A stretch of DNA of 36,405 nucleotides from Actinomycetes bacterium. Its GTDB lineage: Bacteria > Actinomycetota > Acidimicrobiia > Acidimicrobiales > Acidimicrobiaceae. Position 1 is the first letter of the stretch; each line of letters begins with the position of its first letter. Position numbers and translations under genes: made by a program. Below are positions 8,183 through 16,302 of the stretch, piece by piece. The stretch is taken from positions 1 to 36,405 of the forward strand of contig JAJZLQ010000110.1 in NCBI GenBank assembly GCA_021850605.1, in the 5' to 3' direction. The notes beneath the pieces were generated by a model. It did not search any database and had not been told where the DNA came from. It saw nothing but the letters and a program-made list of their open reading frames with translations.

Positions 8183-9274
8183 GTGAAGATCGCTGTTGCG
8201 CTTCTGGGCATCGCGCTATTCGGGCTGACCATCTCCAGCGTGCTCCGCTCGCTCGTGGTGCCCGGCGGCACGATCACTCGCATGACCAAGGTCACCGACC
8301 AGTTCGTCGGAGCCGCATTCATCCTTGTCACCATGAGGGTCAGGACGTACGCGCGGCGCAACGCCATGCTTGCCGCCCAGCCCGCCGCCGTGCTGTTCGT
8401 AATTCTCGGATCCTGGGCGCTTTCGTTCCTGGCCTGCGCCGCACTCTTGCTATACCCCGCAACCTCCGGGCTGCCCTCCGCCTTGGAAGAGGCGGGTTCC
8501 TCGCTGGTGACACTGGGAATCATCCACAGCCCCGGCGCTTACGCGACCGCCGTCGACGTCGTCACCGCCTTCACCGGGATGATCGTCGTGGCATTGCAGA
8601 TCGCTTACCTTCCGACTCTGTACGCCGCATACAACCATCGCGAAACCGAGGTGACACTGCTGAAGGCCGAAGCCGGTCAGCCCGCCTGGGGGCCAGAGAT
8701 ACTCCGCAGAGCCGCGATGGGGAACTACGTGGCAGACCTATCCGACATCTACCACAGCTGGGAGCGTTGGGCCGCCGAGGTAGCCGAGACCCACACGAGC
8801 TACCCAATCCTGCTCAGATACCGCTCACCCGGCAACGGAAACTCCTGGATCGTATCCCTTCTGGCGGTTCTCGACGCCGCGTCCATGCACCTCGCGCTGG
8901 CCCCCGAACATGCGCCCATGCAGGCCCGGCTCTGTGTCCAGGCAGGGTTCCAGGCTCTGCGCGACATCGCCCAGTCCCTACGCATCCCCTTCGACGCTGA
9001 TCCACTCCCTACCCAGCCGATCTCCGTTACCCGTTCGGATTTCGACGCGGCGGTGACTCGTATAAGGGATGCGGGATTCCCCATAGAGCGTGATGGTGCC
9101 GACGCCTTTCGGCACTTCCAGGGCTGGCGGGTCAACTACGAGCAGGTGCTCTACCGGCTCTGCTACGACGTCGATGCCGTTCCGGCACCATGGTCGGGCG
9201 CCAGGCGGTGGAAGGATTCGGCGGTGCACTTTGCCACCACGCCCAATCGCACCCCCGATAATCCGGAGGGCTGA
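8183..9274 (+). CDS. Channel-like integral membrane protein with large cytoplasmic domain
   Basis: A 363-residue protein with hydrophobic segments at about residues 2-26, 66-91 and 120-148, then a ~210-residue soluble C-terminus. Between the second and third segments lies SSLVTLGIIHSPG (106-118). It resembles the pore helix plus filter of two-TM potassium channels but lacks the T-V-G-Y-G core. The soluble part begins with the charged YNHRETEVTLLKAEAG (150-165), a linker to a mostly helical domain. The GTG start at 8183 has GGAGGGG at 8168-8174. The TM1-TM2-pore-TM3 layout supports a channel-related fold, but ion conduction is inference. It may be a sensor or scaffold instead. Confidence 0.6.
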   Translation: MKIAVALLGIALFGLTISSVLRSLVVPGGTITRMTKVTDQFVGAAFILVTMRVRTYARRNAMLAAQPAAVLFVILGSWALSFLACAALLLYPATSGLPSALEEAGSSLVTLGIIHSPGAYATAVDVVTAFTGMIVVALQIAYLPTLYAAYNHRETEVTLLKAEAGQPAWGPEILRRAAMGNYVADLSDIYHSWERWAAEVAETHTSYPILLRYRSPGNGNSWIVSLLAVLDAASMHLALAPEHAPMQARLCVQAGFQALRDIAQSLRIPFDADPLPTQPISVTRSDFDAAVTRIRDAGFPIERDGADAFRHFQGWRVNYEQVLYRLCYDVDAVPAPWSGARRWKDSAVHFATTPNRTPDNPEG

Positions 9275-9325
9275 AGAAGCAGGCCGGCGTGGTGCATCCT
9301 GGCCCGTCCCATTAGGTTGGTCTCA

Positions 9326-9562
9326 ATGGCCGTGGTCAAGCTCTTTGCGCAACTTAGAGAGATGGTTGGACGCTCTGAAGTGCGGGTTGAGGCCTCTACT
9401 GTCGACTCGGCAGTTTCCGCGGTTGCCACCGAAGCGGGCGAGGCGTTCAAGGCTCTCATGCCTCACTGCCGCATATGGCTGGACGGCGAGCCGTGTTCCG
9501 GGTCCGACCCGGTTGGCGCCGACAGCGAGATAGCCATATTGCCACCGGTATCCGGGGGATGA
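9326..9562 (+). CDS. MoaD/ThiS family ubiquitin-like sulfur carrier
   Basis: A 78-residue beta-grasp protein. MoaD and ThiS carry sulfur as a C-terminal thiocarboxylate for molybdopterin, thiamine or other cofactor and amino-acid pathways. The start MAVVKLFAQLREMVGR and the end IAILPPVSGG match the family; the terminal Gly-Gly is the activation site. ATG 9326 is preferred over TTG 9317. No MoaE, MoeB or ThiF gene lies nearby, so the pathway cannot be assigned. Four bases after its stop comes a small acidic protein gene, which suggests co-transcription. Confidence 0.85.
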   Translation: MAVVKLFAQLREMVGRSEVRVEASTVDSAVSAVATEAGEAFKALMPHCRIWLDGEPCSGSDPVGADSEIAILPPVSGG

Positions 9563-9566
9563 TCTG

Positions 9567-9707
9567 ATGCAGCCGGAGCAGCCGCCGGAGCCGGGGGTGG
9601 AGACGAACGCGCGGGTCGAGGCATCTGCTATCCAGGAGTCCGTGCTCGAGCGGCTGGAGGCGGAGATAGCCGAAGTGGAAGCGGAGCTCTCCTCGCTCGA
9701 GGAGTAG
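9567..9707 (+). CDS. Small acidic coiled-coil protein (46 aa), function unknown
   Basis: A short frame ATG 9567 to TAG 9705-9707 encodes 46 residues. The first ~16 are Pro/Glu-rich and the rest is a heptad-like helix (VLERLEAEIAEVEAELSSLE) ending in Leu-Glu-Glu. Composition is strongly acidic with almost no aromatic residues. It starts four bases after the MoaD/ThiS stop and ends ten bases before the NatA start, so it is likely part of that transcript. Third-position GC is high, as in true genes here. I do not recognise a family. It could be a small adaptor or a non-functional translated spacer. Confidence 0.55.
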   Translation: MQPEQPPEPGVETNARVEASAIQESVLERLEAEIAEVEAELSSLEE

Positions 9708-9717
9708 TTTTCACCCG

Positions 9718-10629
9718 GTGCTCGAGTTCCGACAGCTGGTCAAGACCTATGCCGGCAAGAGGGCATTGGATCACATGAGCTTCTCGGTGCCGGCGGGTGA
9801 GGTCTTCGGCTTCCTCGGCCCGAACGGCGCCGGAAAGACGACAGCAATGCGCTCGATCTTCGGCCTGGTCGAATTGGATTCGGGCGAGGTCCTCTACCAG
9901 GAGAAGGCTATCGGCCCCACCCAGCGCCAGCGTTTCGGATACATGCCTGAGGAACGGGGGCTCTACCCGAAGATGACCGTTCTCGACCACCTGGTCTACC
10001 TGGCCAGATTGCACGAGGTCTCCGCGGCGGAATCCAAGAAGAGGGCTCTCGCGCTCATCGAAAAACTTGAGATAAGCGGCGGGCCCACGGCGAAGATCGA
10101 GTCGCTCTCGCTCGGCAACAGCCAGCGCACACAAGTCGCAGCGGCTCTCATCCACCGTCCAGATGTGCTGGTCCTGGACGAGCCCTTCTCGAGCCTGGAC
10201 CCGTTGTCCATCGACATAGTCAAAGGGATGCTGGAGGACTACGCCCTCCAAGGGGCGACGGTGCTCTTCTCCTCCCACCAGCTCGAGCTGGTCGAGGACT
10301 TCTGCAAAGGCGTCGCGATAGCCAACCTCGGGCGGATCGTCCTCTCCGGCAGGGTCGACGCGTTGACCGAGAGCGAGAAACTCCTCGTCGTGAGCGTCAA
10401 GGAGGATCCGGCGGGTGCGTTTTTGGATGGTGTGGATGGGATCTCGCGCATCGGTGCCGACACCGGCGGGCAACGGATCGAGGTCCGGGACGAAAATGCA
10501 GCGCAACGGGTGCTCGAGGCGGCGATGAAAGCCGGGACGGTTATGCGCTTCGACCATGTGCGGCGCTCACTGGTCGAGGTGTTCAGGCAGGCCGTTGCGG
10601 CGCCCGACACCCAGCAGGAAGGCGCCTAA
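9718..10629 (+). CDS. ABC transporter ATP-binding protein, NatA-type
   Basis: A 303-residue ABC ATPase energising the membrane protein encoded next. Walker [10 protein letters not shown] is at residues 34-42, the signature LSLGNSQR (a NatA-like variant of LSGGQ) at 130-137 and Walker [13 protein letters not shown] at 151-162, with the switch histidine in [11 protein letters not shown]-terminal ~80-residue domain follows, as in sodium/antibiotic exporters. The start is GTG 9718. Its TAA stop overlaps the ATG of the permease by one base (TAATG), a strong sign of translational coupling. Substrate unknown. Confidence 0.92.
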   Translation: MLEFRQLVKTYAGKRALDHMSFSVPAGEVFGFLGPNGAGKTTAMRSIFGLVELDSGEVLYQEKAIGPTQRQRFGYMPEERGLYPKMTVLDHLVYLARLHEVSAAESKKRALALIEKLEISGGPTAKIESLSLGNSQRTQVAAALIHRPDVLVLDEPFSSLDPLSIDIVKGMLEDYALQGATVLFSSHQLELVEDFCKGVAIANLGRIVLSGRVDALTESEKLLVVSVKEDPAGAFLDGVDGISRIGADTGGQRIEVRDENAAQRVLEAAMKAGTVMRFDHVRRSLVEVFRQAVAAPDTQQEGA

Positions 10630-11837
10630 TGGACAGGATCGTCCTTATTGCCTTGCGAGAGATCCGCCAGCGCACCGCCTCACGCGGCTTCAGAATCGCG
10701 ACAGCGGTCACGATGGTGGCGGCGATCGCCTACGTCGTGCTTCCGCACGTCCTGGCATCCCGGAACTCCGTGAAGACGGTGGCCACCACCAGCCCGGTGA
10801 CAGCCGTCGAGCGCCACACACTGACCTCGGCCGCCACGGCAGTGGGGCTACGGATCGACTTTCGCACCTATCCAACCCTTGAAGCCGCCAAGGCGGCGGT
10901 GACTTCCGGGGCGGCGATCGCCGCCTACGACCAGAGCCAGGGCTTCTTCGTGAAGCGGATCGCCGCACAAGATCAAGCCACGCTCTTCGCCCAGAGTGCG
11001 GCCCAGGAACTCGGCTCGGCACTAGCCCTGCAGGCTGCGGGGTTGAATTCGAGCCAGCTGCAGTTGATCACCCACCCCAACGCCCCGCCGGTGGTCGGAC
11101 TCACCCCTACAGGCAAGGCATCTTCTTCGAACACAAAGGCAGCCGCGATCGCAGCGGTACTGATGTACATACTGCTCAGCCAGTACGGAGCCTGGGTGAT
11201 GCTCGGAATTATCGAGGAAAAGTCGAGCCGCGTGATAGAGGTGCTGCTCTCGGCGGTTACGCCGCGTGAGCTCCTGGTGGGAAAGATCGCGGGTATAGGC
11301 GCGGTGGCCGTAATCCATGCTACGGCCCTGGTCGCCGCTATGACAGCTGGTCTATACGTGATTGGCTCCAGCCCCTCAGCGAACCTATCTGGAGGGGTGC
11401 TTTGGCTGGCGCCCCTGTGGTTCATCCTCGGCTATGCCTTCTACTGCACCCTCTTCGCGGCGGTCGGCTCGACGGTCTCACGAACCGAGGATGCCCAGGC
11501 GGCCAGCTTCCCAGTGGCCCTCCCCATGCTTGCAGGGTATATCATCGCCCTGTTCGGCTTGGGCGGCAGCTTCCCCGACCCTTTGCTGAAGGCCCTCGCC
11601 CTGGTTCCAGGCCTATCGCCCTTCCTGGTCCCCGCGATGTACGCGGTCGGAAAGGTATCGGGTGCCGAGGCGATGGCCTCCGCTCTCATCTCTGTCGCGG
11701 CAACCTACTCCCTTGCCCTCGTGGCGGCCAGAATATATCGGGCCTCGATCCTCAGGATCGGGTCAAGAGTCAGCTGGCAGGAGGCGGTTTCGGGGGCACT
11801 TCGGCGCGGGCGCGCTCCGCATGGGCGGGCCGCCTAG
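10629..11837 (+). CDS. ABC-2 type exporter permease, NatB-like
   Basis: A 402-residue membrane subunit. An N-terminal helix (about residues 22-42, [20 protein letters not shown]) is followed by a ~130-residue presumably extracytoplasmic domain. A cluster of five or six hydrophobic helices from about residue 170 onward follows, including [16 protein letters not shown] and [20 protein letters not shown]. The motif [19 protein letters not shown] is the hallmark cytoplasmic segment of ABC-2/NatB permeases. It is coupled to the NatA-type gene by a one-base overlap and faces the leftward secretion cluster, with 35 bases between the stop codons. Confidence 0.9.
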   Translation: MDRIVLIALREIRQRTASRGFRIATAVTMVAAIAYVVLPHVLASRNSVKTVATTSPVTAVERHTLTSAATAVGLRIDFRTYPTLEAAKAAVTSGAAIAAYDQSQGFFVKRIAAQDQATLFAQSAAQELGSALALQAAGLNSSQLQLITHPNAPPVVGLTPTGKASSSNTKAAAIAAVLMYILLSQYGAWVMLGIIEEKSSRVIEVLLSAVTPRELLVGKIAGIGAVAVIHATALVAAMTAGLYVIGSSPSANLSGGVLWLAPLWFILGYAFYCTLFAAVGSTVSRTEDAQAASFPVALPMLAGYIIALFGLGGSFPDPLLKALALVPGLSPFLVPAMYAVGKVSGAEAMASALISVAATYSLALVAARIYRASILRIGSRVSWQEAVSGALRRGRAPHGRAA

Positions 11838-11872
11838 ACACAACGAGGCGGGCGCCTGGGTACGCCACGGAG

Positions 11873-12049
11873 TCACCGAAGGAACTCGGCAAGGGACGGC
11901 TGGGGCAGGCCGGAACAGACCAGCATCGCCATGCCGCAGTGCAGAAGCGCGGCTTGGCGTTCACGCGGGATCGGAGATGCCTCGCCGGCCGCGTGCGGAG
12001 ACCCGTGGGCCCCAGCCATAGCGGCAACGTCTCGATCGTCGGTCATCAT
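11873..12049 (-). CDS. Small protein (58 aa) at the end of the T4SS-like operon
   Basis: A 58-residue frame starts with two adjacent ATG codons (12049 and 12046) and ends at TGA 11873-11875. A good RBS (GGAGG, inside the last codons of the upstream gene) lies two bases before the first ATG, which overlaps the upstream TGA, so it is probably translationally coupled. The N-terminal half is polar and Ala/Gly/His-rich. The C-terminal half (PRERQAALLHCGMAMLVCSG) has a weakly hydrophobic helix with two cysteines. No family recognised. It closes the leftward type IV secretion-like cluster and ends 35 bases from the convergent NatB gene. Confidence 0.55.
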   Translation of the reverse strand: MMTDDRDVAAMAGAHGSPHAAGEASPIPRERQAALLHCGMAMLVCSGLPQPSLAEFLR

Positions 12050-12486
12050 GCCTCCGTAGTCACATGTCCTTCTGCGGATTGCGGCTTTTCCGCGCTCTTG
12101 ACGGGCTCTTCCAGTTCACCGATCTTGTCTGAAATCCGTCGCGCCAGTAACGCGGTGGAACGCTCGAGACGCTTGGTAAGGTCCACGAGCTCATCGCGCC
12201 TTAGGGAGAGCAGCTCGCGCCATGGATCGGGTGCCTTCTCGGCGATGGCAGCCAGGGCCGCCATCGGCTCGAGCCCCAGGTGGCTCTCGAGCTCACCGGT
12301 CGCGAGAGCGCGGTAAAGCTCGGCATCCTTCAACCTCCGGGAGATGCGCTGCAGCTCTCGATTGGCTTGGGCAAGAAGATCGAATCGCTCACCGGTCAAG
12401 AAGCGGATCTCCGCCTCGACTCCGAGGACCAGCTCTTCCAAGATGACCTTTTCGGCGTCGAGCACCTCGACTAGTTCGGCAAACAT
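12046..12486 (-). CDS. FlgN-like helical coiled-coil protein in the T4SS-like operon
   Basis: A 146-residue, almost wholly helical, charged protein. Residues ~3-55 form a heptad-rich helix (ELVEVLDAEKVILEELVLGV), and a second helical hairpin spans ~85-130 (LLSLRRDELVDLTKRLERST). This pattern, with an ERFDLLAQANRELQRI middle segment, resembles FlgN-type export chaperones, which bind and escort secreted subunits. That resemblance is pattern-level only, and no flagellar gene is present. ATG 12486 overlaps the VirD4-like stop as TGATG; a GTG three bases upstream is possible. A chaperone or assembly factor for the secretion cluster is a reasonable guess. Confidence 0.72.
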   Translation of the reverse strand: MFAELVEVLDAEKVILEELVLGVEAEIRFLTGERFDLLAQANRELQRISRRLKDAELYRALATGELESHLGLEPMAALAAIAEKAPDPWRELLSLRRDELVDLTKRLERSTALLARRISDKIGELEEPVKSAEKPQSAEGHVTTEA

Positions 12487-13853
12487 CACTTTTTAGGTAT
12501 CGGCAACAAGGCTCGAATACTGTACCGTCCGGAGGTGCCTCGTCCGGGCTTCAAGCGCAGCACTACGGGGCGCCGATGGCCGTAGACGAGCAGTCCACGC
12601 CCGGGTGCGAGCGACCGGAGTCCACCGCGTGGCATCAGGGCCTCTTCCAGGGAACCTGCCCTCGTCGAGCCACACAGCGTCTCGGCCAGTGCCAGCGTCT
12701 CGGGGTCGGAAATGCCGCTCAGAAAAAGCTTGGCGCGATGATTGTTGACCAGCGTCGCCGCCCGCTCGCCGTAGCGGGCCCGCACCTGGGCAAAGTCGTG
12801 GAAGACGGTCAACGACTGGATGCCGAAGGCGGCAATCACCGAGACGATCTCATCCAGGTTGGGTATAGGCGCGCAATTGGCGGCCTCGTCCAGCGCCAGG
12901 AGCAACCCTGAGCGCGGTGGAGTGGCGAAGGCGTCGTCCAGAAGAAGACGCAAAACCGCCGCAAAGAGGGGCCCGGCCTCCGACTGGCGGTTCGGTGGAG
13001 CCAGAAGGCATAGTACACAGCCCGGCTCGGCCGAAAAAAGACGCGCATTGCGCCCGCTGGGCGCGACAATCCCGGCCACGAAAGGCTCGAGCAGGCGCTC
13101 CAGGGTGGTTATGACGCTGGAAAGCTGACGTTCCTCCCGGTCAAGAGAGGAGGCCAGCGCGGACATGGCCTCGTTGCTCCCCCTCGCAATCAACTCCTCG
13201 GACGCCTCACGGAAGTCCCTCGCCTCCACCCAGTCGCGAACTTTGCCGAGATCCGCCCCCAGAAACGAGGAGGCCAAAAGGAGCGGGTAAAGCATCTTGG
13301 CAGCCAGCGCCATCCAGAACTCCGCGTCTTCCAGACCGCCCGAAGGGTGCTGGCAAATCACCGATGCCAGGTGCCTTGCCTCGGCGTCGCCCATTTCGGG
13401 CACAAGCGGATTCCAAAAGCAGTTGCCGTTCTCGCCGACGCCGAAAGGATCGAAGACGAGCACCGAATCCGGATCGCGCCCTTCGCGGGCTGCAGAGAGA
13501 ATGTCCTCTTTCACGCTGGTCGCAACGATCGCGCCCGGGAAGGAGCGAATGGCCGGAACCACAAGCGAGCTGGTCTTGAAGGATTGCGTCGGTCCGAAGA
13601 CAACCACCGAATCACGGCGATGGAGTCGAACGGGCAACCGGCTGGCGGTTCCGAGCTCCACCCCGGCCGGAGCGTGACGGAACTCCAGAGCGTATCCGGC
13701 TCCGGCAAAGCCGCCGTGGCCGAACCCTGAGCGCCGGCGACTCGCCGGTCGGCCCGGGGCGCCGTCCCTTCCCTTGCGTTCGCCCCCTTGGATGGCTACA
13801 TAACCAAGCGCCGCGACACCCGCTATCACAGCTGCTTCCGCGCCGGGATTCAA
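12486..13853 (-). CDS. VirD4/TraG-like coupling ATPase
   Basis: A 455-residue type IV coupling-protein ATPase. In conjugation such proteins dock DNA-protein substrates at the membrane and feed them to the channel. One N-terminal hydrophobic helix (AAVIAGVAALGYVAI) precedes the ATPase domain. Walker A is GPTQSFKTSS at about residues 87-96, with Phe where most P-loops have Gly before Lys. Walker B with following signature is LLLALDEAANCAPIPNLDEI, then FHDFAQVRARYG and a VNNHRAKLFLSGISDP sensor segment. TTG 13853 has GGGGAG seven to eight bases upstream and overlaps the VirB4-like stop. The length is at the short end for TraG/VirD4 proteins. Confidence 0.88.
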   Translation of the reverse strand: MNPGAEAAVIAGVAALGYVAIQGGERKGRDGAPGRPASRRRSGFGHGGFAGAGYALEFRHAPAGVELGTASRLPVRLHRRDSVVVFGPTQSFKTSSLVVPAIRSFPGAIVATSVKEDILSAAREGRDPDSVLVFDPFGVGENGNCFWNPLVPEMGDAEARHLASVICQHPSGGLEDAEFWMALAAKMLYPLLLASSFLGADLGKVRDWVEARDFREASEELIARGSNEAMSALASSLDREERQLSSVITTLERLLEPFVAGIVAPSGRNARLFSAEPGCVLCLLAPPNRQSEAGPLFAAVLRLLLDDAFATPPRSGLLLALDEAANCAPIPNLDEIVSVIAAFGIQSLTVFHDFAQVRARYGERAATLVNNHRAKLFLSGISDPETLALAETLCGSTRAGSLEEALMPRGGLRSLAPGRGLLVYGHRRPVVLRLKPGRGTSGRYSIRALLPIPKK

Positions 13854-15109
13854 AGCGGATTCTCCCCAAGGGCAATAAACCCCGGCTCCGGCCCGTCGCC
13901 GCGCAACCGAGCGTCGGTGTCGCAAATCCGCCGCTCGGTTCGCGTCAAGATGTGATCCACCACGCATACACTTTTGCCGAACTGCCACAGGGCGCTTCCC
14001 TTGGGAAGCCGTGCGATTGTGCGGGCAAGCTCGGGTGCGAGTCCGCGCTCGTGGCATATCGCCTCGGCATCGCCCTGCTCCATTGCGAAGGTCACGATGG
14101 TCTCCGAATCCTGCAGCAATCCGGCCGATCCGGCTCCTGCACCCTGGCGCAGATCCGAAAGTCGATGCGTGACTCCCAGGTTCGCGATTCCCAGCGCTCG
14201 GGATAGTTTCCAATAGCTTCGCAGCCAGCGCGCTGCCTCAGGCTCCTCCGCCAGCGCCCAAATCTCGTCCACGGCGACTACGACCCGTGGCGAGCCCGGT
14301 CGCAGCTGGAGTGCGCGCACCGAGGCGAGAACCATTGTGGCGGCGAGGCTGTAGAGAGAGCTCCCGAAAGCCGCGGATAGATCGACTGCAACAATGCCCT
14401 TGCCCAGCCTGGAAGCCAGGGAGCCCGCCCGCTCTCCCGCCGAGACCAGGCCCGATTGGAGAAGCCGATCCAGAGCGACCACGGCCTCGGCGAGACTCCC
14501 TTTTTGGTATTCGCCCAGCCACTCGACTGGGCCACCACGCTCGTCCAGTTCAGCAAGCCCGCGGCGAAGCGCGAGGAATCCCACCTCGTCCCCTAGCGCA
14601 CCGAGCACGCTGCGCACCGACGCACCTTCGAGTGCGGAAACCGGATGTCCGGTCAGTGCCTCGATCGCACGTTCGGCCATTTCGCAGTTGAACTCGAGGG
14701 CCGAGGCCGAGTCCCCAATCGATGGGGGGACGAACGGATTGACACCCTCCCCGCCCCGCATCAGCGTCACCACGCCCTCACCGAAACGCTCGGCGAGCGC
14801 CCGGTACTCGCCCTTAGGGTCGATCACCAGCGCAGGATATCCATAAGCCAGCATGCGGGCAAGGTAAGCCTTCACCAGCGCCGACTTCCCGTTGCCGATC
14901 TTGCCCAGAACGAGCGCATTTGGGCTGGAAACAGCATTCGCCGCGTAGAGCGAAAAGGGGTTGTAACCGAAGGCGCCACCAAAACGCGACGCCCCCAGCA
15001 AGGGACGGAGCTTCGAATGGTCCGCCTCGCCATAGCCGGGCATGAGCGTTGCAGCGGTCGATGTCGCCTCCAGAACCCGGCGAGCAGGCGTGTGCGGCGG
15101 CGGTATCAT
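13850..15109 (-). CDS. VirB4/TraC-like conjugation ATPase
   Basis: A 419-residue ATPase of the VirB4 class that powers type IV secretion assembly or transport. Walker A LVLGKIGNGKSALVKAYLAR is followed by PALVIDPKGEYRALAERFG, very typical of actinobacterial VirB4-like proteins. Walker B is RVVVAVDEIWALAEE, followed by the sensor region LGVTHRLSDL and a C-terminal segment with GDAEAICHERGLAPE. Only a short N-terminal region precedes the ATPase, so the long VirB4 N-terminal domain is missing; that role may be taken by the separate SCO6880-like protein upstream. ATG 15109 overlaps the upstream stop as ATGA. The stop overlaps the VirD4-like start. Confidence 0.88.
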   Translation of the reverse strand: MIPPPHTPARRVLEATSTAATLMPGYGEADHSKLRPLLGASRFGGAFGYNPFSLYAANAVSSPNALVLGKIGNGKSALVKAYLARMLAYGYPALVIDPKGEYRALAERFGEGVVTLMRGGEGVNPFVPPSIGDSASALEFNCEMAERAIEALTGHPVSALEGASVRSVLGALGDEVGFLALRRGLAELDERGGPVEWLGEYQKGSLAEAVVALDRLLQSGLVSAGERAGSLASRLGKGIVAVDLSAAFGSSLYSLAATMVLASVRALQLRPGSPRVVVAVDEIWALAEEPEAARWLRSYWKLSRALGIANLGVTHRLSDLRQGAGAGSAGLLQDSETIVTFAMEQGDAEAICHERGLAPELARTIARLPKGSALWQFGKSVCVVDHILTRTERRICDTDARLRGDGPEPGFIALGENPL

Positions 15110-16302
15110 CGCCCCGCCATGCGGAGAACTGCACCGAGCGCCTCGGCTTGGCGGCCGAATTCTCTGCGCAGCGTTATACCGCTCATCGCGAAAGTGGCAG
15201 GCAGGTTCTCGCGATCTCCAGGCGGATGCCAAGCAATCACCAGCGCGGACATTACGACTCCTGCACGCCCGGCCAGAACCTGGCCCTCGGCCTCGCCCAG
15301 CGCTGCACGGAGAAGCTGCCTCTGCGCCCCACGCATATAGCCCATCTCTGCTCCGAGCCGTCCGTCAGCCTCGAGCCTGGTCCTCCGCGTCCTAACCACT
15401 CGGGCAAGCCGCTCCGGGGCCGCGGGCTCGAAAAGCACCGCCACCACGAATCGCGTGGGAGAGTTGAGCAGGAGGCGAGCGAACACGCCGGGGCCGGCCC
15501 TGTGCGGCCATCGCGCCACGCTGTAGATGACCAGCTTTTCGCCTGCTGCACCAAGACTTGAGAAGCGCTCACGCAACCTTCCGTCTCGAGGAAGAATTGT
15601 GGAAAGCTTGCCCCCATCCGCCGGCAGACGCCGGGCGAAAAGTTCAGCTGCGATGCTCCGAGCGCCGGCAAGCGCGTCAACACCGGCGGATGGCGTTGCC
15701 GGAAGCAGAACCAGGAAGCTCTCGGGGCCCTGCTCCCTGGCCAGCAACCGCTCCTCGAGCTCCGCGAGCTCCGCCGCGTAGGAATCCCCAACTCCGAACG
15801 AGGGAGGTTGCCACTCGCGCGGGGAGCCCGGCCGCACCCTGGACGTGCTGAACGCCGCCAAGGCGGTCGGAGATTCCGAGCGCGCCAGCGAATCAAGAAC
15901 ACCGCTCAGCAGACGCGCCAGCTCCTGCCTGCCTGCGCTTCCCTCCAGGTAAGGCGAACGGTTCAACGCGATCTCGTATGCGAGTGCTTCGCACGCTCCG
16001 GCAGAACTCGTGAGACTGGTCCGAGCCTGGCTACGCAAGGCAAAGGCAGCCATACGCCCAATGAGACTCGCCGCGGACACCTCCTGGATCCGCACGGCCC
16101 CCAAGGCAAGTCCGAGCAGGGCGACCGCAGTCGCCCCGAACAGCCCCTCGCCGGGCCCCAAATGCATTCCCAGGATCAAGCCGCCGACAGCCAATGCACC
16201 GATTGCGACACCGAGCTCCAGCCGTTCCATTCCCCAGAGACCGGTCCCGAACGAAGAATGGAATGACTTTGCCGGCCCCATCTGCCGCTCATTCGCCGCC
16301 AA
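15106..16302 (-). CDS. SCO6880/PrgI-like conjugation protein (VirB4 N-terminal-like partner)
   Basis: A 398-residue protein. Two hydrophobic helices near the N-terminus (ELGVAIGALAVGGLILGMHL and LFGATAVALLGLALGAVRI) are followed by a ~300-residue soluble part. The order, two TM helices then a VirB4-N-like domain ending in an Arg-rich TRRTRLEADGRLGAEMGYMR helix and a TFAMSGITLRREFGRQAEAL tail, matches actinobacterial SCO6880-family proteins. These lie next to VirB4-type ATPases. TTG 16302 is chosen because a perfect AAGGAGG lies five bases upstream; ATG 16281 is an alternative. The start overlaps the TrbL-like gene by 14 bases. It is shorter than the typical ~480 residues. Confidence 0.78.
   Translation of the reverse strand: MAANERQMGPAKSFHSSFGTGLWGMERLELGVAIGALAVGGLILGMHLGPGEGLFGATAVALLGLALGAVRIQEVSAASLIGRMAAFALRSQARTSLTSSAGACEALAYEIALNRSPYLEGSAGRQELARLLSGVLDSLARSESPTALAAFSTSRVRPGSPREWQPPSFGVGDSYAAELAELEERLLAREQGPESFLVLLPATPSAGVDALAGARSIAAELFARRLPADGGKLSTILPRDGRLRERFSSLGAAGEKLVIYSVARWPHRAGPGVFARLLLNSPTRFVVAVLFEPAAPERLARVVRTRRTRLEADGRLGAEMGYMRGAQRQLLRAALGEAEGQVLAGRAGVVMSALVIAWHPPGDRENLPATFAMSGITLRREFGRQAEALGAVLRMAGR

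Noticed and set aside
11770-12027. 85-codon minus-strand frame at the end of the secretion cluster
   Set aside because: The overlapping 58-codon frame with a GGAGG site and overlap to the upstream stop is the better candidate in that space.
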